Origin: Nocardia sp. NBC_00508
GTDB lineage: Bacteria > Actinomycetota > Actinomycetes > Mycobacteriales > Mycobacteriaceae
Assembly (NCBI RefSeq): GCF_036346875.1
Contig: NZ_CP107852.1
Location: forward strand, 5,084,001 to 5,148,000
Length of the DNA stretch: 64,000 nucleotides
Direction of reading: 5' to 3'
Position numbers and translations under genes: made by a program. This document shows, piece after piece, positions 43,339 to 50,515 of this stretch. Under the pieces are notes generated by a model. The model ran no database searches. It was not told where the DNA came from and worked only from the letters and a program-made list of their open reading frames with translations. Each line of letters begins with the position of its first letter. Position 1 is the stretch's first letter.

Positions 43339-44129
43339 GTCGGCTCCCTTTCCACGCCCGCGAACGAATACGGTGGCCACGGGCCGGTGAGCTCGAGCCG
43401 GATGCCGGAGAATTCTTTGCCCAGCTCGTCGATCATCGACGCGAAATCGTCGGCGCGATCGTCGTCCACCAGATAGGTGCCGTTGAGCACCATCCACTCC
43501 CGGCGGCCGGTCAGCGCCGGGTCCGTCGCCGGTTGACGGCGGCCCGCGGCGGCGTGCCGGACCAGGCGCGCGTGGATCTCGTCGGCGCGCAGCGCGGCGT
43601 CGCGTTCGACGGTTTCCTGTGCGGACAGCTGCGCGCGGCGACGGGCCAGATATGCTGTGCCCGAGCCCTTTCCACTGCCCTTGTCACTGCTTGCGGCCTC
43701 GGCCACAGCCGAGACGAGTGCGGCGCGGTCGCCATAGGCCTTCACACCCCATTCCGTCCGGCCGCTCACCAGGGTCAGCGCCGAATCGAAGTCCGCTCGC
43801 CGCTCGTCGAGCAGGCCGCGTACCCGGTCGTCGTCGAGAAAGACCGTGGCCAGGCGCAGCGGGACCACCGGGCCTCGGCGTACCACGGCCGAGACGACGG
43901 CGTCGTGCGCCCGGGCCGTCGCCTCCAGCCAGTCCATATCCTCCAGGTTCCGGCGCAACGGCTGCTCCCCGAAAACCTCGAGCGGCACCGAACCGACAAC
44001 GGCCGCCAAACCATCCGCGAACACGGTGCGCACCGGCTCACCGGCTACCCCGGTGATCTCGCCCAACCCCTCCGCGACGCTTCCGGCAGTCGTCACCACG
44101 TACAGCCAGACGCCGACGCCGTCAGTCAC
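43335..44129 (-). CDS. gvpL: Gas vesicle protein GvpL (GvpF/L family)
   Basis: GTG start at 44129 (VTDGVGVWLYVVTTAG), overlapping gvpJ by 8 bp; 264 residues. The family markers are VWLYVVTTAG, the RNLEDMDWLEATARAHDAVV helix, VVPLRLATVFLDDDRVRGLL, and the C-terminal WMVLNGTYLVDDDRADDF with LELTGPWPPYSF. GvpF/L proteins bind GvpA during assembly. The second family member (gvpF) is at 45105. Confidence 0.93.
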   Translation of the reverse strand: MTDGVGVWLYVVTTAGSVAEGLGEITGVAGEPVRTVFADGLAAVVGSVPLEVFGEQPLRRNLEDMDWLEATARAHDAVVSAVVRRGPVVPLRLATVFLDDDRVRGLLDERRADFDSALTLVSGRTEWGVKAYGDRAALVSAVAEAASSDKGSGKGSGTAYLARRRAQLSAQETVERDAALRADEIHARLVRHAAAGRRQPATDPALTGRREWMVLNGTYLVDDDRADDFASMIDELGKEFSGIRLELTGPWPPYSFAGVEREPT

Positions 44130-44514
44130 TGTCCCTCGCTTCCCTCGGTTCGCGGCGGCGTTCGAGGGGTATGCGGCGATCATCCGAGGCTTCCAGCTCG
44201 GCGATCCGGTCGCGGAGTTTCCGGTTCTCGAGTTCGAGATCGTGATCCTGTCGCTCGAGCGCGCGTGCCTTGCTGTTGAGCCAGGGATCGGTTTCCCACC
44301 AGTCGATACCCACCGCCTTGGCCGTCTCCAACGACGCGATGACCAAGCGCAGTTTGATGGTGAGAAGTTCGATGTCGAGCAGGTTCACCTGGATATCGCC
44401 CGCAATCACCAAACCCTTGTCGAGCACCCGCTCGAGGATGTCACCGAGGTTGGTCGACTGACGCCCGCCCTCGTAGGGCATCGGCGCCGACGACCCGCCT
44501 CCAACCACCGTCAT
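44122..44514 (-). CDS. gvpJ: GvpA-like minor gas vesicle protein GvpJ
   Basis: 130 residues. The GvpA-type core is NLGDILERVLDKGLVIAGDI, then NLLDIELLTIKLRLVIASLE. It is followed by a GvpJ-like extension with a charged coiled-coil stretch (ALERQDHDLELENRKLRDRI). The start overlaps the gvpO stop (ATGA). Minor GvpA paralogues are thought to initiate or cap the vesicle. Confidence 0.88.
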   Translation of the reverse strand: MTVVGGGSSAPMPYEGGRQSTNLGDILERVLDKGLVIAGDIQVNLLDIELLTIKLRLVIASLETAKAVGIDWWETDPWLNSKARALERQDHDLELENRKLRDRIAELEASDDRRIPLERRREPREARDSD

Positions 44515-44852
44515 CGCTGATTCCTTCCGCCGATGTCGGTGCTGCCCCGGGCATAGCGCCTGGTTCTGCGGTAGGCCAGCAGATTCCCGTCCAGGTCGAT
44601 CTCGACCTGGTAGAGCGCCAGCATGTCCGACGACGAGGGGATGCGGTGGTCCTCGAGCACCTCGACCTCCACCAGCCAGCCGTCTTCGGTGGGCTCCATG
44701 GAGGTGACGCCTTCCGGTTGCTTCGAGGTCAGTTCCACCAGGTTCTCGATCGCCGCCGCGACCGCCTGCGCCGCACTGAGGGGTTGCCGACCTGTCTCCG
44801 AGTCGACGTCCTCGGATTCTTCATGGGTGGGATTGCGGCTCACGCTCGTCAC
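44511..44852 (-). CDS. gvpO: Gas vesicle protein GvpO
   Basis: GTG start at 44852, 113 residues. Acidic N-terminus, then the GvpO core: AQAVAAAIENLVELTSKQPE, EDGWLVEVEVLEDHRIPSSS, DMLALYQVEIDLDGNLLAYR with a final YARG. GvpO is conserved in actinomycete and haloarchaeal clusters and is needed for vesicle formation in haloarchaea. It lies 24 bp after gvpG. Confidence 0.92.
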   Translation of the reverse strand: MTSVSRNPTHEESEDVDSETGRQPLSAAQAVAAAIENLVELTSKQPEGVTSMEPTEDGWLVEVEVLEDHRIPSSSDMLALYQVEIDLDGNLLAYRRTRRYARGSTDIGGRNQR

Positions 44853-44876
44853 TCCCTTTCGTCGGGCGGTCCGTCG

Positions 44877-45101
44877 CTACGACTCGAGCATGCGATTCAG
44901 CACTGCCTGCTGCGCTTGTTTCCCCTCCTCTTCGGAGAGCTGACCGGATGCCATCGCCTGCTCGATCTCCTCGAGCTCACGGCGGATGGCGGCGGGATCC
45001 CGCAACTGCTGTTCGACTTGGTCCTGGATCAGTTCACCCAGCCAGATCACGCCCCGGACCGGAGCGATCGGCAACGTGAGGATCGACGAGAGCAAGCCCA
45101 T
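44877..45101 (-). CDS. gvpG: Gas vesicle protein GvpG
   Basis: 74 residues: MGLLSSILTLPIAPVRGVIW, LGELIQDQVEQQLRDPAAIR, then a helix with LEEIEQAMASGQLSEEEGKQ. These are the GvpG hallmarks and the length is standard. It starts 3 bp after the gvpF stop. Confidence 0.93.
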   Translation of the reverse strand: MGLLSSILTLPIAPVRGVIWLGELIQDQVEQQLRDPAAIRRELEEIEQAMASGQLSEEEGKQAQQAVLNRMLES

Positions 45102-45104
45102 GCG

Positions 45105-45905
45105 TCAGCCCTCCGGGGCGCGCTTCGTCACGAAGTCGTACGCCGCCATCGGGCCGAGCAGGCTCAGCTCCACGCGCCCTTCCCATTCCCCTTCGGCGAG
45201 TTGACTCAACGCCTCCTCCAATTCACTCTGCCGGGATAGTTCGAGAAGGATCGCGACGTGGCCCGCGTCTTCTTCATGAGTGGGTTCGCGTTGGTTGACC
45301 AGGGATGTGAGCGGTTCGAGCAGGGCGAGCATCCGGCGGGTGTCCTCCGCGCGTTTGGTCGTGACCGCCTGATTGACGATCTCGCCCAGGGCGATCCTGG
45401 CATTCCGGGTGGCATCCTCCGGCTTGTCGCGGATCTCGTCCCGCAGCTGCGCTGCCTCGGCGTTCTCGTCGAGCACCTCCCGCAGGACCGTGCCCTCGAC
45501 ATAGCGTCCTTTGATCACGAACTGTGCTCGGCCTTCGAGTTCCTCGAGCGCCGCGCGGAACTCGTCGCGGTGCGCCTCGAGCAATTCCTTTTCCACCGCC
45601 TTCGGATCGGACATGACCGCTCCGAACCGCAGCGGCAGCACCGGGGCGACGGCTGCCGCACCGTCGAGCAGGCGCGCGTGCGCGGTCAGGTCATCGGGTG
45701 TGCCGAACCGCCGATCTACCGCGACATCACTGACCAGCGCGGCGATCTCGCCGTGCCGCACCACCTGGACGGCGCTCGGTGGGTCGCCGACACCGGCGGC
45801 GTGCTCCTCGGGCTCCACGTCGGCGGGCACGATGCCGTAGACATATACGCCGGTGCGCTGAGCGCTCTCGGTTTCCCGTGCTTCGGTTGCGGGTTGCGTG
45901 GCCAT
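45105..45905 (-). CDS. gvpF: Gas vesicle protein GvpF (GvpF/L family)
   Basis: Start ATG 45905 sharing its A with the gvpA stop (TGATG); ATG 45908 lies too close to GGAGGA. 266 residues. Markers: GVYVYGIVPADVEPEE, LTAHARLLDGAAAVAPVLPL with RFGAVM, the FVIKGRYVEGTVLREVLDEN region and the final RVELSLLGPMAAYDFV. GvpF contacts GvpA and lines the growing vesicle surface in cyanobacteria. Confidence 0.93.
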   Translation of the reverse strand: MATQPATEARETESAQRTGVYVYGIVPADVEPEEHAAGVGDPPSAVQVVRHGEIAALVSDVAVDRRFGTPDDLTAHARLLDGAAAVAPVLPLRFGAVMSDPKAVEKELLEAHRDEFRAALEELEGRAQFVIKGRYVEGTVLREVLDENAEAAQLRDEIRDKPEDATRNARIALGEIVNQAVTTKRAEDTRRMLALLEPLTSLVNQREPTHEEDAGHVAILLELSRQSELEEALSQLAEGEWEGRVELSLLGPMAAYDFVTKRAPEG

Positions 45906-46312
45906 CATTCCTCCTTGCGCTTCGGCCGGCTCACGGGCTGGCGCTTGTCCTCGACCTCATCGAGGAACCCCAAGACCTTCTCGCCCGCGGCCTCGAGCGC
46001 CCCCTTCGTCTTGTGCTTCGCCGCGCCGCTGGTGACGTCGCCGACCAGATCCGTAAGGCCTTTCGGTTCGGTGCCGATTTCGAGCCGGTTGACGGCCTCG
46101 GCGAAGCGGAGATACGTGTCGACGCTGGCCACGACGACCCTGGCGTCGATGGTCACAAGTTCGATGCCGACCAACGACACGCGCACGAACGCGTCGATGA
46201 CCAGTCCTTTGTCGAGAATCGTATCGATGACGTCGGCCAAGCTGGACGAGTTCGGGCGCGCCATTGTGCCTGCGCCGCCGCCACCGCCGCCGCCTACGGG
46301 TTCGAGTGTCAT
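45905..46312 (-). CDS. gvpA: Major gas vesicle structural protein GvpA
   Basis: 135 residues; the ATG at 46312 overlaps the stop of the SRPBCC gene. A Gly-rich N-terminus leads to the conserved shell core SSSLADVIDTILDKGLVIDA, RVSLVGIELVTIDARVVVAS, VDTYLRFAEAVNRLEIG. The C-terminus after that is a ~60-residue Lys-rich tail (AAKHKTKGALEAAGEKVLGF), longer than cyanobacterial GvpA (about 70 aa in total) but common in actinomycete versions. ATG 46264 would remove the Gly-rich leader. It forms the gas-permeable protein ribs. Confidence 0.95.
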   Translation of the reverse strand: MTLEPVGGGGGGGAGTMARPNSSSLADVIDTILDKGLVIDAFVRVSLVGIELVTIDARVVVASVDTYLRFAEAVNRLEIGTEPKGLTDLVGDVTSGAAKHKTKGALEAAGEKVLGFLDEVEDKRQPVSRPKRKEE

Positions 46313-47559
46313 GTCCGGTCTCCTTGCCTATCACTATGTCGGCGTGCGGCGGTGCTGCGGTGCCGGGTCGCGGGTCGACGGCGTGGCTCGGGTTCCTCGT
46401 CCCCGGCCTCGGCCTCCTCCTCGTCCCGCACGTCGTCTACGGGTTCTTCCTCGGTTTCGGTGTCTTCGCCTTCGGTGTTGTCCCGCTCCTCTCGGCGAGC
46501 GGTCTCGTCGTCCTTGACGACCTTGCTGTCGTGGATCTCGCCGTGCCAGCCCTCGACGTCGTCCGGGTGCAGAGCGCTCTGGGTCATGACGTGCCGCTCG
46601 AAATGTTTGAGTTCCAAGCGAGCGCGCCGGCCGACCGCATGCCACAGATCGGCGGTCTTCTCGAACAGGCCGCCGGGGTGGTACTCGAGCACCAGGATGA
46701 TGCGGGTCAGATCCGGCGTGAGTTCGTGGAAGGTCACCGCGCCGTCGATATAGCCCTTGTGCCCCTTGGAGCGCCACACGATCCGCTCGTACGGCACCTG
46801 CTCCACGATCGTGGACTCCCAGGAGCGCTTGGACCAGAACACCTTGGCAGTCCACGCGAGCTTCTCGTCGGATACCTGCTCCACCTGCTCGACCTTCTTC
46901 ATGAACTTCGGGAAGTCCGCGAACTGGGTCCACTGGTCGTAGGCGAGCTCTATCGGAACGCCGACATCGATCTGCTCGACGATGTTCGTCAGTTTCAGTT
47001 TCTTGCCGCCGGCGCCCTTTCCCTTCCCACCGGTCAGGGTCTCCTTGGCTTCCTGGAACTTGTCCTGGACGGAGTGCCTGATCTGCTCCAGCCCAGCACC
47101 CATGGCCGCCTTGATCGGCGATGCTCCGCCGGCCAGCTTCTCCGCCCCGGTTATCGCCGACAGCAGGCTCCCGCCTCCTTCGGCGTATTCGTTCAGGCGG
47201 CCGGCCGTGTTCGACAGCTTGCCGGAGACTCCTATGAGAGCGCGGTCGACCACGGTTCCGGCCAGGGTCTGCAGTGATTGTTGAAGCTGGCCTGCCGGGG
47301 TGGCTTCCTGAACCGTCTTCTGGGCCGTCGCACCCGCGCGGGTGGCGGCTCCGCCCGCCCGGCCTGCGGCGCGGCCGGCGGTCGTGCCTGCCTTTCCCGC
47401 GACGCGACCAGCAGTCTTGCCCGCCCTTTCCGTAGTGCGTGCGGCGGTTTTGCCTGCCTTTCCCGTAGTGCGGGCGGCGGTCTTGCCTGCCTTTCCCGTA
47501 GTGCGGGCGGCGGTCTTGCCTACCTTGTCCGCTGCGTCCGACAGAGGTCTCGACGCCAT
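46309..47559 (-). CDS. Gas-vesicle-operon SRPBCC protein with 11-residue repeats
   Basis: Start ATG 47559 (MASRPLSDAADKVGKTAART) with GGAGGT 7 nt upstream; GTG 47568 overlaps the previous stop but has the site on top of it. 416 residues. Residues ~10-75 are hendecad repeats of the form GKAGKTAARTT, basic and Ala-rich. A helical part (about 80-180) follows. Then comes a SRPBCC/polyketide-cyclase domain (about 185-330: IDVGVPIELAYDQWTQFADF, AKVFWSKRSWESTIVEQVP, LVLEYHPGGLFEKTADLWHA). The tail is very acidic and then very basic. Similar SRPBCC proteins accompany actinomycete gvp genes. The role is unknown; vesicle-surface or lipid binding is possible. Confidence 0.82.
   Translation of the reverse strand: MASRPLSDAADKVGKTAARTTGKAGKTAARTTGKAGKTAARTTERAGKTAGRVAGKAGTTAGRAAGRAGGAATRAGATAQKTVQEATPAGQLQQSLQTLAGTVVDRALIGVSGKLSNTAGRLNEYAEGGGSLLSAITGAEKLAGGASPIKAAMGAGLEQIRHSVQDKFQEAKETLTGGKGKGAGGKKLKLTNIVEQIDVGVPIELAYDQWTQFADFPKFMKKVEQVEQVSDEKLAWTAKVFWSKRSWESTIVEQVPYERIVWRSKGHKGYIDGAVTFHELTPDLTRIILVLEYHPGGLFEKTADLWHAVGRRARLELKHFERHVMTQSALHPDDVEGWHGEIHDSKVVKDDETARREERDNTEGEDTETEEEPVDDVRDEEEAEAGDEEPEPRRRPATRHRSTAARRHSDRQGDRT
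47340..47530 (-). repeat. 33-bp coding repeats (11-residue units)
   Basis: Tandem units in the SRPBCC gene. The best-conserved copies (47462-47494 and 47495-47526, plus a diverged copy just before) are nearly identical, and older units toward 47340 have drifted. The units encode Lys/Ala/Arg/Thr-rich hendecads. Confidence 0.8.
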
Positions 47560-47564
47560 CGGAC

Positions 47565-48236
47565 TCACCTCCTCGTGCGCCGGATGGGCGCTTCCTCGGC
47601 CTCGGCGCGAATCCGGCGCCGACGAGGCGAAGCCGCCGTCCGATCCGGTGAACCGGATTTCCGGAGGCGGGGCTCACCGGCGCGACGCCGGCTGGTGGAT
47701 GCCGTCCGGCGCGCCCGGGTGGGCGTCCGGGACTCCTCGGACTCGTCCCGGCCCTCCTCGGACTCGTCCTCCTCCGCTTCTCCTTCTTCTTCCAGGTACT
47801 CGTCCTCTTCTTCTTCCGGGTACTCGTCTTCCATGTCCTCGTCGGCGTATCCCTGCTCGTCGCCCTCGGTCGTCTCGTACTCTTCTTCGCCGGTGTCCGA
47901 GGTCTCGTCCCGAAGTTCTTCGTCCGTCTCGGGTATCGCGGCCCGTTGTTGCAAGCGGGCGTTCAACGCATCGATGCGGTTGCTCGCAGCGGTGACCGCC
48001 GCGGCCCGCGCGGCGCCCATCAACTCCTCGCGGACCGTGTCGGTGATCCCGGCCAGCTCCGGCGACGATTTGAGCAGCGACGTCCCGCGCTCCAGCAGTT
48101 CTTGGGTGACCCCGCCGGAAGACCGCCTGGCCATCGCCGCGCCCGCCAGACTCAACGCCAGGCGCATCTTGCGCGTACGACCCAGCAGGTATCCGGCACC
48201 CACCCCTACAGCTATCTTCGCTCCGCCCTTCATCAT
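47565..48236 (-). CDS. Charged first protein of the gas-vesicle operon, 223 aa
   Basis: ATG 48236 after AAGGAG; the stop lies against the SRPBCC gene. A hydrophobic Gly-rich N-terminus (GGAKIAVGVGAGYLLGRTRK) could be a membrane or vesicle anchor. A helical part with GGVTQELLERGTSLLKSSPE and IDALNARLQQRAA follows. Then come ~60 residues that are almost all Glu/Asp/Tyr, and a C-terminal ~55 residues rich in Arg. Similar N-termini occur in other actinomycete gvp-linked proteins. It is not a known Gvp family by sequence that I can name. Confidence 0.72.
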   Translation of the reverse strand: MMKGGAKIAVGVGAGYLLGRTRKMRLALSLAGAAMARRSSGGVTQELLERGTSLLKSSPELAGITDTVREELMGAARAAAVTAASNRIDALNARLQQRAAIPETDEELRDETSDTGEEEYETTEGDEQGYADEDMEDEYPEEEEDEYLEEEGEAEEDESEEGRDESEESRTPTRARRTASTSRRRAGEPRLRKSGSPDRTAASPRRRRIRAEAEEAPIRRTRR

Positions 48237-48566
48237 CACTCCTTGCTTGCCTTCGGCTGCCGCTGCGTGGAGAGAGGGGAAGGCAGCCGAGGCCCCTCTT
48301 TGCCCCCATGTGGGCGGGTTAGACCACATCGCGCTGACCAAACCTGTCAGCGCATGCTTGGTTACCGGATGAGCGGCCGGTTCTGCCTGCGAAAAGTCCT
48401 CCAGATCGGATTGCGCAGTGTCTGCCAGCGACTTACGAGTGCTCGACGTGGCCGACCGGGCCGAAGAATATTTCTCGAGGAAGTTCGCCAACTGGGTCGA
48501 AACCGTGCCGCCGGCTCCGACCAAGGGATGACAGCAGGTCACACAGCAACCCACAAGGAGCACATC
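48237..48566. promoter_or_regulatory. Divergent region of gas-vesicle operon and VOC gene
   Basis: 330 bp between two divergent starts; it must carry the promoter of the whole ten-gene gas-vesicle operon. No clear operator or -10/-35 pair could be singled out by eye. Confidence 0.45.
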
Positions 48567-49019
48567 ATGTCCGTCAACACGTTCTTCTGGTTCGAGAACG
48601 GCGCTGAGGAAGCGGCCGATTTCTACGTCTCGGTGATCCCGAACTCGCGGGTGGTCGACATCTCGCGCAACTCCGACGGGTCGGCGTTCATCGTCTCGCT
48701 GGACCTGGACGGCCAGGCGGTCACGATCATGAACGGCGGACCGGACCACCCACTCACGGATGCGGCGTCGCTGCAGGTGGTCGTGGACACCCAGGACGAG
48801 GTGGATCGCCTGTGGGGCGCCCTCACCGAGGGCGGCCAGCCGGGCCCGTGCGGTTGGCTCACCGACCGCTATGGCTTGTTCTGGCAGGTCGTGCCCTCGG
48901 TGCTGTTGGAGCTGATGAGCGGTGACGATCCCGCCAAGACCATCGCCGTCGGCACCGCGCTGCGCACGATGTCCAAGCTGGACGTCAAGACGCTGCAGGA
49001 TGCCTACGACAGCGCCTGA
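48567..49019 (+). CDS. VOC/PhnB-like protein (3-demethylubiquinone methyltransferase fold)
   Basis: ATG 48567 after AAGGAG; 150 residues. The glyoxalase-fold signature is MSVNTFFWFENGAEEAADFY, VSLDLDGQAVTIMNGGPDHP, DRLWGALTEGGQPGPCGWLT and the final YGLFWQVVPS. It matches the small VOC proteins often labelled 3-demethylubiquinone-9 3-methyltransferase, a name that need not reflect activity. The substrate is unknown. Confidence 0.88.
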   Translation: MSVNTFFWFENGAEEAADFYVSVIPNSRVVDISRNSDGSAFIVSLDLDGQAVTIMNGGPDHPLTDAASLQVVVDTQDEVDRLWGALTEGGQPGPCGWLTDRYGLFWQVVPSVLLELMSGDDPAKTIAVGTALRTMSKLDVKTLQDAYDSA

Positions 49020-49026
49020 CACGAAA

Positions 49027-49056
49027 ACCCGCCCGGACGACGATGGCCGGGCGGGT
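49027..49056. terminator. Bidirectional terminator between VOC gene and narI
   Basis: Perfect 10-bp stem ACCCGCCCGG / CCGGGCGGGT with a 10-nt loop, between convergent stops (49019 and 49080). There are A-rich bases on one side and TCTTC on the other. Confidence 0.75.
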
Positions 49057-49079
49057 CTTCGCGTGGCGCGACGGCGTCG

Positions 49080-49838
49080 TCAGCGCCAGCGCTCGGGTGT
49101 GACCGGCGCCTCCCACGCACGGGCGTAGCGGCGCTTGTCGGGAGCGTCGTATTCCTTGCTGCGGTACACCACGTACGGCCGAACCAGATACCCGACCGGC
49201 GCGCTGAACATGTGCACCAATCGGGTGTACGGCCACAACCCGATCAGCGCGAGCACGACCAGTCCATGCGCCTGGAAGGTCCACGGCGTGTCCACCATGA
49301 GCTCGGGTTGTGGGCTGAGCGTGAACAGGCTGCGGAACCAGGGTGAGACGGTCTCGCGGTAGTTGTAGGTGCCCCACAGCAGGTTGCTGCCCCAGGTGTT
49401 GAGCAATCCGGTGATCAGCGCCGCGGCCAGCAGCACGTACATCAACTTGTCGTTGCCCGTGGTGGCCTTGCGGACGGCGGGGACGGTGATGCGCCGGTAG
49501 ATCAGGATGCCGACGCCCACCAGCACGGCGAGACCCGCCACCGAGCCCGCCCCGACGGCGATGACGTGATAGGCGTGCTCGGAGATCCCCACCGCGGCGG
49601 TCCACGACTCCGGAATCAGCACGCCGAGCACATGTCCGCCGAACACCCCGACCATGCCGAAGTGGAACAGCGGGCTACCCAGGCGCAGCAGACGGCTCTC
49701 GTAGATCTGCGAGGAGCGAGTGGTCCAGCCGAACTGATCGTTGCGGTAGCGCCACAGGTGCCCGAGCACGAACGAGGTGAACGCGATGTACGGCAGGATC
49801 AGCCACAGCGAGGACGGCAGATGCGGGGTTGCGTTCAT
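49080..49838 (-). CDS. narI: Respiratory nitrate reductase gamma subunit NarI
   Basis: ATG 49838 overlaps the narJ stop (ATGA); 252 residues. Five membrane helices carry the b-type haem His ligands (RLGSPLFHFGMVGVFGGHVL, EHAYHVIAVG, then the late WTFQAHGLVVL and TRLVHMFSAP). NarI takes electrons from menaquinol at the outer membrane face and passes them to NarH. Length and motifs are normal. Confidence 0.95.
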   Translation of the reverse strand: MNATPHLPSSLWLILPYIAFTSFVLGHLWRYRNDQFGWTTRSSQIYESRLLRLGSPLFHFGMVGVFGGHVLGVLIPESWTAAVGISEHAYHVIAVGAGSVAGLAVLVGVGILIYRRITVPAVRKATTGNDKLMYVLLAAALITGLLNTWGSNLLWGTYNYRETVSPWFRSLFTLSPQPELMVDTPWTFQAHGLVVLALIGLWPYTRLVHMFSAPVGYLVRPYVVYRSKEYDAPDKRRYARAWEAPVTPERWR

Positions 49839-50515
49839 CGTCGGCCTTCCGATCCGTCGAACAGGGAGGGGTCCATCGCGAAGGGCTCCAGGCCGACCTC
49901 TTCCTCCGGGGGGCCCTGTGCGGCGAGCTCGGCGATGCGCCGCCGGTCCGCGGTGGTCGGCGGCGGCAGCGTCGCCCCGACCGCGGCGAGCACCCCGGCA
50001 TAGGGGGAACCGGTGTCGGACAGCGAAAGTCGCAACAGCTCCAGCACCGGAACGTGCTCGCCGAGCAGTCGTTCGCCGCCGATCGGATCGACGGTGGCGG
50101 CGAACTCCAGCAGCACCGGCAGATGGTCGGGGAGTTCTTCGTCGCCGAGTTCGACACCGGCGTGCCGGTAGGCGTGCTTGAACCGCAGCAGCGCCATCCC
50201 GCGCTTGCGGGTGTCGCCATAGGCGTAGAAGGTCAGGTGCAGGCTGGCGCGGCGGCGCATGTCGAAGGTCTCGACGTAGGCGGCCGCGAGTTCCAGCGGT
50301 GAGGTCGTCCGCAGGTAGTCGAGGCATTCGCTCAGCTGGGCGCGCACCTCCTCCGGCAATTCCGCCGCCGCGGTGGCCAATTGACCGGCCATGGAAAGGG
50401 TCTGCTCGGTCGGGTAGTCCAGCAGCAGCGCGGCGATCCGCCACACCAGCTGCCGGTCGCGTTGTGCGAGCTCGACAGCCGGTTCCGGGCGGCGGCGCAG
50501 CTTCAGCAGGCTCAT
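49835..50515 (-). CDS. narJ: Nitrate reductase chaperone NarJ
   Basis: 226 residues; overlaps narH and narI by ATGA junctions. TorD/NarJ fold: VWRIAALLLDYPTEQTLSMA, TSPLELAAAYVETFDMRRRA and SLHLTFYAYGDTRKRGMALL are diagnostic. It helps insert the molybdenum cofactor into NarG and is not part of the final enzyme. Confidence 0.94.
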   Translation of the reverse strand: MSLLKLRRRPEPAVELAQRDRQLVWRIAALLLDYPTEQTLSMAGQLATAAAELPEEVRAQLSECLDYLRTTSPLELAAAYVETFDMRRRASLHLTFYAYGDTRKRGMALLRFKHAYRHAGVELGDEELPDHLPVLLEFAATVDPIGGERLLGEHVPVLELLRLSLSDTGSPYAGVLAAVGATLPPPTTADRRRIAELAAQGPPEEEVGLEPFAMDPSLFDGSEGRR

